Below, in pieces: positions 32,569 to 41,414 of a stretch of 64,000 nt of DNA. The stretch is taken from positions 1 through 64,000 of the forward strand of contig NZ_JOCQ01000012.1 of the NCBI RefSeq assembly GCF_000720725.1. Reading direction: 5' to 3'. How positions within the stretch are numbered: the first letter of the stretch is position 1; every line of letters begins with the position of its first letter. The notes below the pieces were generated by a model, which was not told the origin of the DNA, made no database searches, and saw only the letters and a list, made by a program, of their open reading frames with translations. The translations under genes and the position numbers were made by a program. The DNA comes from Streptomyces rimosus subsp. rimosus (GTDB taxonomy: Bacteria; Actinomycetota; Actinomycetes; Streptomycetales; Streptomycetaceae).

Positions 32569-34014
32569 TCACCGGCAGTCGCGGCCGGAATTGATGCAGT
32601 CCACGGCCGTACGCATCAGCTGCTGCGGCATCACGTTGATGAAATCCCCGTGATCCGTCACCGGGTTGTGCAGCTGGTCCGGAAAACTGTCCACCGCGTA
32701 CCGTGCGTTCGGGGGAACGGCATACGTCAGTCGCTGCACCAGCCGGGGAATGGCCCGGAACCCGTCGCGGCACCGCCCGTTCCCGTCCGGGAACACCACA
32801 TGCGTACGGTGATTGGCGCTGTCGATGTTGCGCCCGTCCCAGCAGCTGGGAAACGCCAGCGATCGTACGACGTCGCTGCCCCGAGGGCAGACCGGGTACT
32901 TGTTCTTCAACTGCCGGTTCTCGAAACCGGTGCAGCTCCACGAGGCGTTCGCGTTGGCCGGGCCGTTCGTCAGCGCCTTCGCGTCGCCGGTGAGGTTCCG
33001 CAGGAACGGGGGCATGGCGGTGACCTTTCCCGCGCCGGTCGCGTCGAATTCCAGCGCCACCTTCGCCGGTCGGAGGATGGTGCCGACGTTGCCGTCCTGC
33101 CCGCCGCCGGGTGCGTCGGCGTCCCGTTCGCGCCCGTTGTCCCGCAGCCGCAGCACCGGCCAGTAATACGTGGACCGGTCCCCGTTGCCGCAGGTCGTAC
33201 CGGCCCCGGCCAGTTTCCGGTCGGAGGAGAACGCGTCCGTCGCCAGATTGCCGACATAGTCGTGCATATGGTGGGCGCCGTTGCTGACGCCCGGTGCCAC
33301 GATCAGATTGTCCGGGTTGTTGTGCCGGTTCTCGTTGCGTCCGCATTCCGAGCGGAACGACCCGGAGGCGGCGCCGCGCCCTCCTCGGCCATCATCTCGC
33401 GCATTCGGCCGTACGGTTCTGATGTCGACGAAGTCGTCGCGGAACGGGCCGTTGTCCGCGCCGTTCCCGCCCCGGGCGTCCTTGGGCGCGTTCCGCGTGG
33501 CGGCCGGATTCCCCGTCGTCGTGCGGCACGCGCTCAGCCGGTCGAGCGCGTCCGGCTGCCCGCCGGCCCGGCGCAGTGCGTCCGTGATCCGCCCGATGGT
33601 GGCCTTGCGGTCCTGCTCCAGGCCGCGCAGCACCTCGCTCTGCGTGCCGGGATCGGCCGACCACCGTCGGAACGCCTGGGCGACCTGCGCGTCCAACTTC
33701 CCCAGATCACGGTTCACTTCGGGCGCTGCAGCGGACGGAAGGCTGCGCAGCCGCTGCCCCACGTCCGGGCAGCTGATCGTCCGGCCGGCCGCTGTGCCCG
33801 TGCCGCCCGCCGTACCGCTCGACGGGGTGCCCGCCGGGGCGTCCGCACCGCCGGCCCCGGGCGTGCCGGGCCCCGCCAGCGCCTGGGCGGCGATCACCGC
33901 CGTACCACCGCACGCGGCCAGCGCCGCGAGGATCAGCGCGCCGCTCCGCTTGGAAAGGCGCGCCCTCTTGTGCGGGCGCGCCGTTCGCTCCGGTATCCGT
34001 TCCTGCCGTTTCAT
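32569..34014 (-). CDS. Secreted DUF1996 protein
   Basis: The 481-residue protein has a basic N terminus, one hydrophobic export segment (GALILAALAACGGTAVIAAQALA) and a low-complexity Gly/Ala/Thr linker. A helical segment of about 110 residues comes next, and then the DUF1996 domain: GAHHMHDYVGN, YYWPVLRL, SCTGFENRQ, FPSCWDGRNID, HRTHVVFPDGNGRC. The His/Asp-rich motifs are typical. The fold is found in fungi and actinobacteria without a firm function. The Shine-Dalgarno is weak. It lies 209 bases after the DUF4142 gene. Confidence 0.9.
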   Translation of the reverse strand: MKRQERIPERTARPHKRARLSKRSGALILAALAACGGTAVIAAQALAGPGTPGAGGADAPAGTPSSGTAGGTGTAAGRTISCPDVGQRLRSLPSAAAPEVNRDLGKLDAQVAQAFRRWSADPGTQSEVLRGLEQDRKATIGRITDALRRAGGQPDALDRLSACRTTTGNPAATRNAPKDARGGNGADNGPFRDDFVDIRTVRPNARDDGRGGRGAASGSFRSECGRNENRHNNPDNLIVAPGVSNGAHHMHDYVGNLATDAFSSDRKLAGAGTTCGNGDRSTYYWPVLRLRDNGRERDADAPGGGQDGNVGTILRPAKVALEFDATGAGKVTAMPPFLRNLTGDAKALTNGPANANASWSCTGFENRQLKNKYPVCPRGSDVVRSLAFPSCWDGRNIDSANHRTHVVFPDGNGRCRDGFRAIPRLVQRLTYAVPPNARYAVDSFPDQLHNPVTDHGDFINVMPQQLMRTAVDCINSGRDCR

Positions 34015-34223
34015 GTCATCACTTCGCTTCTGATCGCGGGGTGGTCCTGCGGCCGGTGCCTCTTTGCGGCGACGCGGTCTCGCGGTAATACGTGCGCCCG
34101 GCGCGGTCGTTTCACGGGGGCCGGGAATCCGCGGTTCGCGGCTGGTCGCCGGTGGCGTACACAGGGTTATCCGGACGGCTGTGCGGACGGCGTGACCGTA
34201 TGCGGGCATGAGCCACTGGGTGC

Positions 34224-34889
34224 CTACCCTTCGGAAAATGCTGCGAAGTCGACCAGTCCGGTCTGCTCCAGGGCCGTAATGTGATCGAGCACGACGGAAT
34301 TGGCGCGGGTGGCCAAATCCCGGATCATGGAATTCCGGGTGTTCGCCCGCACTTGCGCGACGAGGGAGAAGACCTTGCCGTGCGCCCGGCGCGCGAGATT
34401 GGTGAACAGCCGCTCATAGATGTCCCCTTCGGCCGCGTCGAGCTGGGCGAGCCAGCCCTGCTGCTCGGGAGTCGGCTGTCCGGGAAGCGTGATGTTCAGG
34501 GCGCGGGCCGTCTCGGCGGCACGCTGATTGAGGTCGGTGTGCCCTTCCATCAAATGCCGGCCCGCGTGCTGGACGGCCTGCCGCGTACCGCGCTGCAGCG
34601 CCTGCCGGCCCGCGGGCAGTTCCCACAGCCCGGCCTGCCGCACCTTTCTGACGAATTCCCGGTCGAGCGGTGACAGGGGGCCCGACGGTGTGTTCCACAC
34701 CCCGAGCCCGTCGTCCTGCGCGGCAGGCGCGGAACTCCCGGCCGCGCTGCCGCTGCTCGCGAACAACTGCACCGGCAGCAGGATGGCCACGGCCGTCAGG
34801 GAAAGCCCGGCGACGACCAGCCCCGTACCCACCGAGAACCGCGACCGGACACTGCCGGTCACCGAACGCCGTCGTCCGACATTGCGCAC
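34224..34889 (-). CDS. Secreted DUF4142 protein
   Basis: The 221-residue protein has a signal anchor (GTGLVVAGLSLTAVAILLPV) followed by the ferritin-like four-helix DUF4142 domain: LDREFVRKVRQAGLWELPAGRQAL, MEGHTDLNQRAAETARAL and the C-terminal helix ALEQTGL. The function is unknown; the domain is related to ferritin-like stress proteins. GTG 34889 follows GAAGGAGG. It is the first of three consecutive genes for secreted proteins on this strand. Confidence 0.9.
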   Translation of the reverse strand: MRNVGRRRSVTGSVRSRFSVGTGLVVAGLSLTAVAILLPVQLFASSGSAAGSSAPAAQDDGLGVWNTPSGPLSPLDREFVRKVRQAGLWELPAGRQALQRGTRQAVQHAGRHLMEGHTDLNQRAAETARALNITLPGQPTPEQQGWLAQLDAAEGDIYERLFTNLARRAHGKVFSLVAQVRANTRNSMIRDLATRANSVVLDHITALEQTGLVDFAAFSEG

Positions 34890-35297
34890 AGCGCCCTCCT
34901 TCTCCAGGGATGGAACTTCTCCAGGGGCGGAACTGCTCCAGGGATGGAAAGAGGACGCTAATGCCGGGCCGGGCCGCCTCCGCGTTCTTGGCACCAAAAC
35001 GACAAAGAACTGCAGTGGCTGCGGGCGGATGCCAGGGTGCGGGGCCGCGGTGGGCGGGGGCTCGGGGGCGGGACCGGGCTGTGCGAGCCGGGTTCGCTGC
35101 GCACGCCTTCCGCGCTCTCCAGGGACCCGGGACCCGAGCCCCGAGACCCGGGAAGCGTCCAGTACCTATCGGACGAACGGGTGATTAGCGGGTGTGGCCG
35201 TCACCACCGGGGCCAGGGCGTCAATACCTGTAGCAAACACAGCAACGCTGCCGGTCCGCCGTGGCCGACCGCAGCCGTATGCGAAGGAGACGCCTCC
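34890..35297. other. Divergent intergenic region, 408 bases
   Basis: No gene is supported. GTTCTT (34984-34989) and AAGAAC (35005-35010) form a 6-bp inverted repeat around an AT-rich spacer, possibly an operator. The rest is GC-rich with no clear hairpin, apart from a purine-poor CGGGACCCGAG run near 35130. Confidence 0.4.
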
Positions 35298-35984
35298 ATG
35301 TCCGCACCGCGCCGCCTGTTGACCACGGCCTGTGTGACCGCGCTCGCCCTCACCGGGCCATTGGGCGGCGGATTCGCCCTGGCCACCGCCCCGGACGGCC
35401 CGCACCCGGCCCCCGCGCCCCAAGGGGAGCTGACCCGGCTGGGCAAGGGCACCGGGGACTTCTGCCTGACGCCCGGCGCCACCCGTGCCCTGGCCAAGGC
35501 GCACGTACGGCTCACCGCCATCCGCCCGGCCCGGCTCACCGGCACCCGCGAGCGCCGGTGTGTCAGCACACCGATCACCGGCGGTGCGTTCAACCGCGGC
35601 CTCACCCAGGGCGAGATGCATTTCGACGGCGGCTTCGACTTCACGCGCGGCGCCCGCCACCTGCGGGTCAACCACCTGAAGGCCGACCTCGCCACGGGCC
35701 GGGTGTCCGGAGACGTCCGGGGCGCCCGTCCGGCGAGGACGGCGTTCCTGGCGTTCAAACTGGACCGCAAGCAGGCCCGGCTCGCCTCCGGCAAGATCAA
35801 CTCCGGCCGCATCGCCTTCACCCTGACGGACCAGGGCGCCGCATCCTTCCGGAGCGCCTTCGGCACCGCGCCGGTCAAGGCGGGCGACCAGCTCTTCGAG
35901 GGCGTCGGCACGGCGGAGATCCGCACAGCGCAGCCGTCGCACACGCAGCGCCCGGCTCAGCAGACGCTGGACGTATCGCAGTGA
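35298..35984 (+). CDS. Secreted HtaA-like domain protein
   Basis: The 228-residue protein has a Sec signal peptide ending near residue 29 (GGGFALA). A beta-rich domain follows (GEMHFDGGFDFTRGARHLRV, SGDVRG, FLAFKLD, GRIAFTLTDQGAASF) resembling HtaA-type cell-surface domains, some of which bind haem. The usual membrane anchor is absent and haem binding cannot be confirmed. GAAGGAGA precedes ATG 35298. The last codons are duplicated just past the stop codon (33-bp repeat). Confidence 0.7.
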   Translation: MSAPRRLLTTACVTALALTGPLGGGFALATAPDGPHPAPAPQGELTRLGKGTGDFCLTPGATRALAKAHVRLTAIRPARLTGTRERRCVSTPITGGAFNRGLTQGEMHFDGGFDFTRGARHLRVNHLKADLATGRVSGDVRGARPARTAFLAFKLDRKQARLASGKINSGRIAFTLTDQGAASFRSAFGTAPVKAGDQLFEGVGTAEIRTAQPSHTQRPAQQTLDVSQ

Positions 35985-36021
35985 CCGACTCAGCAGACAC
36001 TCGACGTCTCACAGTGACCGG
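35956..36021. repeat. 33-bp tandem duplication spanning a stop codon
   Basis: Units 35956-35988 and 35989-36021 match at 28 of 33 positions. Both contain the same in-frame TGA, so the second copy is non-coding. Confidence 0.8.
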
Positions 36022-36061
36022 TTACGGACGCACTGCCGACGGCTGAACGGCAGGGACGGGC

Positions 36062-36145
36062 CCGACCGATGTGGGGCGGCACCCGACCGATGCGGGCCGG
36101 TACTCGACCGATGCGGGCCGGCATCCGACCGATGTCGGCCCGCAT
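36062..36145. repeat. 21-bp minisatellite, four copies
   Basis: Units begin at 36062, 36083, 36104 and 36125 with consensus CCGACCGATGYGGGCCGGYAY. It lies in non-coding DNA between the HtaA-like gene and a gene remnant. Confidence 0.85.
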
Positions 36146-36178
36146 CCATACACCCGCGGGGAGACCTTCACCCCTACG

Positions 36179-36600
36179 TCACCTCGAAGCGGGCAGGAAC
36201 ACCTCCGCAGCTCCCACCTCCGCAGCTCCCACCCCCGCAGCCCCCACCCCCGCGTCCTCCTCCAGCAACCACCGAACGTCCCGCACCGCCGCACGCCCCG
36301 CGCGGTTGGCGCCGATGGTGCTGGCGGAGGGGCCGTAGCCGACAAGATGGATGCGGGGGTCCCGTACCGCGCGGGTGCCCTCCATACGGATGCCGCCGCC
36401 GGGCTCGCGCAGCTTGAGCGGGGCCAGGTGGTCGACGGCGGCGCGGAAGCCGGTGGCGTACAGGACCGTGTCCGCCTCGACGGTACGGCCGTCGGCCCAG
36501 ACCGCGCCGGTCCCGGTGAGCCGGTCGAACAGCGGCAGCCGCTCCAGCACGCCGTGCTCGCGCGCCCGCCGCATGGCCTCCGTCATTGGCAGCCCGCGGA
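36179..36600 (-). pseudogene. C-terminal fragment of a flavin-containing monooxygenase-like protein
   Basis: About 130 residues correspond to the end of an FAD/NAD(P)-binding monooxygenase: MTEAMRRAREHGVLERLPLF, the diagnostic VLYATGFRAAVDHL, RIHLVGYGPSASTIGANRAGR. The FAD and NADPH Rossmann motifs of the N-terminal two thirds are absent. Sequence upstream of about 36600 in the same frame bears no resemblance to the family. The last 15 residues are a five-residue G-A-A-x-V repeat from a 15-bp tandem repeat. It is best read as a truncated remnant. Confidence 0.72.
36201..36253. repeat. 15-bp tandem repeat, about 3.5 copies
   Basis: Units ACCTCCGCAGCTCCC begin at 36201 and 36216, with a variant ACCCCCGCAGCCCCC at 36231 and a partial fourth copy. 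Confidence 0.75.
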
Positions 36601-37776
36601 CGGACGGGGCGGGTAGGGAGAATGTCCCCGTAGTGCAAGTGGCAAGGGGTGGCACGCGCCGGATGGGCGGGGAAGTGGCGCCGTGCATGGCAACATCAGC
36701 GGCTATAGACCACATGCTGACAGGGCCGCCTGTGCGGTCGAGCTGTGCGGTCGAGTCACCGTGTGCCAGCACGTGAACCGTCACTGGACCTGCGCCTTCT
36801 GTCCTCACGGTGGCACCGGGAGCTGCGCAGGCCGGGCGGCCGAAGGTTGCGGCAGAGGCCGACCGGAAGCTGCTCGGCTTGCCCGAGGGCGTGCGCGGCC
36901 AGGTGCCCGAGGGCGGGCTGTGCGAGCAGGCCGCCATCGAGGTGGAGGACTTCGCGCGGTGGCGTGAGCAAGCCCGCGCGGAGTGGGTTCGCAGCGGTGC
37001 TGCCCGCGTATCGGCTCAGACGGGCGAGGGCGAAGCCGCGCGCGGCGCGTGCGCTGAAGTCCGGCGCGGCGCCGGGGCCGCTGAAGCCGTTGGCGGCACA
37101 TCGAGAGTCGCCTCGTCGGCCGCCTACGCGGAGCGTGCGCAGGGGCGGTGTGCAGCCACCATCGCCGTGAGCCCGCTGGTCAGGCTCGCCAAGGCCAGCG
37201 GGTGTTCATGCGAGCTCACCCACGCGTTTGTCCTGAGACTGGGAAAAGATAGCCGGTCTTATGCGCAAGGTCTTCCGGTACGGGAGAAAGGCCGCTAGGT
37301 TCCGGACGAACCATCCGCACATGTCATGGACCGCTCGGGCGCGAGATCCCACTTCCGGCATGGAGGTTGAACTGTGGATCGAGAGCATGCACAACTCCCT
37401 TCGGCAAGTGCTTGGATGCCTCGGGCGACACCTGAGGCGACGAAGCCCCACTTCATCTGTGGTCCAGTTACGCCGGGTCCGGCCGGCGGCGGACCCGACT
37501 GCCGTGGGCATCGCTCCTGATCTGTAGTCCGCGCATCTGGCCCGGACCTCCTTCGCGCGCCCAGGCGCGTGCTCGGGCCGGGCCGGCCACCTCACGCAAG
37601 CGTCCTCGCGGGCCACTTGTCCGACCTCAGCACCAGAGGCTCGTGTGGCCGGTATGCCCCTCGTACGCACAGCCCAAGTCGTCTATGCCGCCGTCCTCAC
37701 GTGAGGTCACGGCGGGCTCACTCACAAGCCGCCCTGATCAGCAGGCTGCCCTGCACAGCGAATTGGAGGAGTCACG
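36601..37776. other. Decayed or non-coding segment upstream of the sugar island
   Basis: No intact gene is supported in nearly 1.2 kb. A plus-strand frame at 36810-37298 starts with about 60 plausible residues (LLGLPEGVRGQVPEGG, EVEDFARWREQARAEW) and then turns into low-quality sequence; it may be a broken gene of unknown origin. GC content is lower around 37.2-37.5 kb. The last 100 bases hold a strong palindrome (37688-37715). Confidence 0.5.
37688..37715. promoter_or_regulatory. Palindrome upstream of the ThuA-dehydrogenase gene
   Basis: CCTCACGTGAGG (37695-37706) is a perfect 12-bp palindrome. It is flanked by CCGCCGT (37688-37694) and ACGGCGG (37709-37715), which pair with a 2-base asymmetry. 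It lies 61 bases before the ATG and could be an operator or a leader hairpin. Confidence 0.55.
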
Positions 37777-40700
37777 ATGCGGCACAAGTCCAGATCAAGA
37801 TTCAGATCCATACGAGTGTTACTGCCCGTGCTGTGTGCGTTGCTGGTGTCGGCCGGGTTGGTCGCGCCGGTCGCCGCACATCCAAAGGGCCTGCACGTCC
37901 TGCTGTTCACCAAGACCCATCCCGACGCCTACCGGCACGACTCCATCCCGGCGGGCATCACGATGTTCGACCAGCTGGCCGCCGAGCACGACTGGGAGGT
38001 GACCAAGAGCGAGGACTCGAAGGTCTTCAACGACGCAGACCTCGCCAAGTACGACGTAGTGGTGATGCTCCAGACATCCGGCATGGTGTGGGACACCGCC
38101 GCCCAGCGTCAGGCGATGCAGAAGTATGTGAACGGCGGTGGTGGCGTTGCAGCCATCCACAACGCCCTCGACATGGGCATCGAGAAGGACTTCCCGTGGT
38201 GGGACAAGCTGATCAATGGCGGTGCCCACATGCCGACCCACTCGCCCGGAGTGCTGCGAGGAACAGCGAAGGTCGCCGACCGCGTCCACCCCTCCACCAA
38301 GTCGCTGCCCGAGCGCTGGGAGCGGGCCGAGGAGTGGTACAACTTCGACAAGAATCCCCGGGGTGACGTGCACGTTCTCGTCACCGCGGACGAGAAGACC
38401 TACAACCCGGGCCCCGACGCCATGGGCGCCGACCATCCGATCTCCTGGTGTCGTGACGCCGAAGGCGGCAGGGTGTGGGCCACTGCCATGGGACACGACA
38501 AAGAGTCGTACACCGAAGCCGCCTTCCGCGAACACATCGTGGGCGGAGTGGAGTCGGCAGGCGGCAAGGTCGAGTCGGATTGTGGCCCGACGACCTGGGC
38601 GAGCTACGAGAAGGTGCCGCTGGACGAGAGCACCGTAGGCCCGAGCGAGCTGGACGTCGCCAAGGACGGCCGGGTGTTCTACGCCGAGTACGGCGGCAAG
38701 GTGAAGGTCTCCAAGCCGTCCGGCGAGGTGGTCACCGCGGGCACGCTCGACGTGTACACGGGTGGCGAGGACGGTCTGACGGGCCTGGCACTCGACCCCG
38801 ATTTCGCGACGAACAAGTGGATCTACCTGATGTATTCGCCGGCCGGCGGCACCGAGGACATAGCCCGGGTGTCCCGGTTCACGGTGAACGGCGACTCACT
38901 GGACAAGTCCAGCGAAAAGGTGATCATGAAGGTGCCGTCCTCGCGCCGGAACCCGGAGCCCGGCCACACCGGCGGCTACATCACCTTCGGGCCGAACGGG
39001 AATCTCTACATAGGCACCGGCGACGACATCGAGCCGTTCCGCTCCGACGGATACGCACCCATCGACGAGCGCCCGGGGCACGCGGACAACGACGCCCAGT
39101 CCACCGCGGCCAACACCAACGACCTGCGTGGCAAGATCCTTCGCATTCACCCGGAGACCGACGGAACCTACAAGATTCCGTCCGGCAACATGTTCGCGCC
39201 GGGGACGGAGAAGACGAAGCCCGAAATCTACGCGATGGGCTTCCGCAATCCGTTCCGGTTCTCCGTGCACCCCGCCAACGGTACGATCTACGCGGCCGAC
39301 TACGGCCCCGATGCCGCGAACGACCATCCCGACCGTGGCCCTGCCGCGATCGTGGAATGGAACGCGATCAAGTCCCCGGGCTTCTACGGCTGGCCGTACT
39401 GCGTCGGTGACAATATCCCGTACAACCACTACGACTTCGCCACCGGCCGGTCCGGGCCGAAGTTCAACTGCGACAAGCCGGTGAACAACTCGCCGAACAA
39501 CACCGGCCTCACCGACCTGCCCGCGGTCCGCAAGGCCGACGTCTGGTACGGCAACGGCGCCCACGGCGACAAGTTCCCCGAACTGGGCAGCGGCGGCGAG
39601 GCCCCGGCCGCGTTCCCGGTCTACCAGTACGACAAAAACAATCCGTCGGAGACGAAGTTCCCTGCCTACTTCAACCAGACGCCGTTCTTCGGCGAGTGGT
39701 CGCGCAACAAGCTGTGGGAGTTCCGCCTCGACAAGGACGGGCGACTGCTGAAGATCAACGACTTTGTGTCGAACATGGGCTTCAAGTCGCCCATGGATAT
39801 GAAGTTCGGTCCGGACGGCTCGATGTACATCCTTGAGTGGGGGACCGGGTTCGGCCGGGACAATCCCGACTCCGGCCTGTACCGCATCGACTACACGAGA
39901 GGCGACCGGCGGCCGATCGCCAAGGCCACCGCGACCCCTGCATCCGGCAAAAGCCCACTGACGGTGAAGTTCTCCAGCGAGGGTTCGAAGGACCCGGAGG
40001 GCACTCCGATCACGTACAAGTGGGTCTTCGGGGACGGAGGGACCTCGACCGAGGCGAACCCCACGCACACGTACACGCGGAAGGGGCAGTTCACCGCGCA
40101 GCTCACTGTCACGGATGCCGGAGGCCGGACGGGCGTGGGAAATGCGCTGGTGACCTCGGGCAACACCGAGCCGGTGGTGAAGCTGTCGATACCGGACGGC
40201 GGCATGTTCGACTGGGGTGACTCGATCCCGTTCAAGGTGGACGTCACCGACCCCGAGGACGGCACCGTGGACTGCGCCAAGGTGAAGACCGTGCCCTCGC
40301 TCGGGCATGACGGGCACGCGCACGATGCCGCTGCGATCCCGGGATGTTCCGGCACCCTCAAGCCCGAGACCGACGCGGGTCACGCCAACCTCAACGCGTT
40401 CTACGTCGCCAACTCCAGCTACACCGACAAGGGCGCCGACGGAGTTCCCGCCCTGACCGGAAGCAAGAAGATCGTGCTGCAGCCCAAGCACAAGCAGGCC
40501 GAGTACTTCACCAGGCAGTCCGGAGTGAGGGTCGTGTCGCAGGGCGGCGCCGAGTCCGGCGCGCGGATCGGCGACATCAGCAACAACGACTGGATCTCCT
40601 TCAACCCGGTCAACCTCACCGGGATCGACCAGGTGTCGATCCGCCTTTCGTCGCCGTCCGGCGGCGGCACGGTTGAACTGCGCGACGGCTCACCGACCGG

Positions 40701-41265
40701 CCCATTGATCTCCTCCACACCGGTCAAGAGCACCGGGGGATGGGACAACTACGTCGACATGCCGGCGGTGAATGTCACCAAGCCCAGCAGCACCACGGAG
40801 CTGTTCATGGTGTTCAAGACGCCCACGAACAATGCGTACGACATCGACTCGATGAAGTTCACGGGTGCGGGCGTCGGCCAGGGCGGAGGCGGCTCGGCGA
40901 AGCAGATCGTCGGGATCGGCAACAAGTGCGTCGACGTGGACAAGGGCGCACAGGCGGACGGAACGAAAGTCCAGCTGTGGACGTGCAATGGCGGTGCCCA
41001 TCAGAAGTGGACGCCCACCGGAAGCACCTTGCGCTCGCTGGGCAAGTGCCTCGATGTCGCCGGGGCGTCCACGGCCGATGGCGCCAAGGTGCAGCTGTGG
41101 AACTGCAACGGGTCCGCCGGGCAGGACTGGTCGGTGCAGTCCGACGGCACCATCCGTAACAGGGGCAAGTGCCTGGATGCCGAGGGCGCAGGCTCGGCCG
41201 ACGGAACACGGCTGATCATCTGGCCGTGCCACGGCGGTGCCCAGCAGAAGTGGAAGCTTTCGTGA
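37777..41265 (+). CDS. Secreted ThuA / glucose-sorbosone dehydrogenase / PKD / CBM6 / ricin-lectin fusion
   Basis: The 1162-residue secreted protein has the modules in this order. Signal peptide 1-34. ThuA-like class-I-amidotransferase fold about 39-265 (HVLLFTKT, YRHDSI, GGGGVAAIH, EEWYNF, ADHPISW, GHDKESY). Glucose/sorbosone dehydrogenase-type beta-propeller about 275-705 (GHTGGYITFGPNGNLYIGTGDD, which keeps the family's HxGG histidine; EIYAMGFRNPFR; GFYGWPYCVGDN). PKD about 710-790. An Ig-like HDGHAHD-containing domain, a CBM6-like domain about 900-1030, and a ricin-type lectin about 1040-1162 with QxW repeats. ThuA proteins act in keto-sugar metabolism; the propeller should oxidise sugars with PQQ. 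GGAGGAG precedes the ATG. Substrate is not known. Confidence 0.9.
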   Translation: MRHKSRSRFRSIRVLLPVLCALLVSAGLVAPVAAHPKGLHVLLFTKTHPDAYRHDSIPAGITMFDQLAAEHDWEVTKSEDSKVFNDADLAKYDVVVMLQTSGMVWDTAAQRQAMQKYVNGGGGVAAIHNALDMGIEKDFPWWDKLINGGAHMPTHSPGVLRGTAKVADRVHPSTKSLPERWERAEEWYNFDKNPRGDVHVLVTADEKTYNPGPDAMGADHPISWCRDAEGGRVWATAMGHDKESYTEAAFREHIVGGVESAGGKVESDCGPTTWASYEKVPLDESTVGPSELDVAKDGRVFYAEYGGKVKVSKPSGEVVTAGTLDVYTGGEDGLTGLALDPDFATNKWIYLMYSPAGGTEDIARVSRFTVNGDSLDKSSEKVIMKVPSSRRNPEPGHTGGYITFGPNGNLYIGTGDDIEPFRSDGYAPIDERPGHADNDAQSTAANTNDLRGKILRIHPETDGTYKIPSGNMFAPGTEKTKPEIYAMGFRNPFRFSVHPANGTIYAADYGPDAANDHPDRGPAAIVEWNAIKSPGFYGWPYCVGDNIPYNHYDFATGRSGPKFNCDKPVNNSPNNTGLTDLPAVRKADVWYGNGAHGDKFPELGSGGEAPAAFPVYQYDKNNPSETKFPAYFNQTPFFGEWSRNKLWEFRLDKDGRLLKINDFVSNMGFKSPMDMKFGPDGSMYILEWGTGFGRDNPDSGLYRIDYTRGDRRPIAKATATPASGKSPLTVKFSSEGSKDPEGTPITYKWVFGDGGTSTEANPTHTYTRKGQFTAQLTVTDAGGRTGVGNALVTSGNTEPVVKLSIPDGGMFDWGDSIPFKVDVTDPEDGTVDCAKVKTVPSLGHDGHAHDAAAIPGCSGTLKPETDAGHANLNAFYVANSSYTDKGADGVPALTGSKKIVLQPKHKQAEYFTRQSGVRVVSQGGAESGARIGDISNNDWISFNPVNLTGIDQVSIRLSSPSGGGTVELRDGSPTGPLISSTPVKSTGGWDNYVDMPAVNVTKPSSTTELFMVFKTPTNNAYDIDSMKFTGAGVGQGGGGSAKQIVGIGNKCVDVDKGAQADGTKVQLWTCNGGAHQKWTPTGSTLRSLGKCLDVAGASTADGAKVQLWNCNGSAGQDWSVQSDGTIRNRGKCLDAEGAGSADGTRLIIWPCHGGAQQKWKLS

Positions 41266-41320
41266 GCTGAGCTGAGCTGAGCTGAGCTGAGCTGAGCTGG
41301 GCTGGGCTGGGCTGAACTGA
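41266..41320. repeat. Pentanucleotide tandem repeat (GCTGA)n, 11 copies
   Basis: Immediately after the stop codon, six copies of GCTGA are followed by three of GCTGG, one GCTGA and one ACTGA. The 5-base period places TGA in all three frames. It precedes a terminator-like hairpin. Confidence 0.9.
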
Positions 41321-41325
41321 GTGAT

Positions 41326-41358
41326 GGCGGTGCCGGCGACGGTGATTCCGGCACCGCC
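41326..41358 (+). terminator. Hairpin terminator/attenuator before the first importer operon
   Basis: GGCGGTGCCGG (41326-41336) pairs perfectly with CCGGCACCGCC (41348-41358) and is followed by TTA. It may end the upstream gene's transcript or attenuate read-through into the importer 56 bases later. Confidence 0.68.
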
Positions 41359-41414
41359 TTACCTGGAGCCCATTGGCGTCTGACCAAGGCTGTGAGTAGA
41401 AGGAGCCACACGTA

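Noticed and set aside
36062..36145. 21-bp repeats as iterons of a replication origin
   Set aside because: No replication initiator gene, DnaA boxes or AT-rich unwinding region is nearby.
36810..37298. A 162-codon plus-strand gene
   Set aside because: Only the first 60 or so residues look protein-like, there is no good ribosome-binding site, and the rest is low-quality sequence; it is kept as a possible remnant only.
37206..37670. A 154-codon minus-strand gene in the decayed region
   Set aside because: The composition is irregular, it has no Shine-Dalgarno and no recognisable domain, and it overlaps the lower-GC non-coding stretch.
41266..41320. Pentamer tract or nearby repeats as a CRISPR array
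   Set aside because: The units are contiguous 5-mers without spacers, and no cas genes are present.
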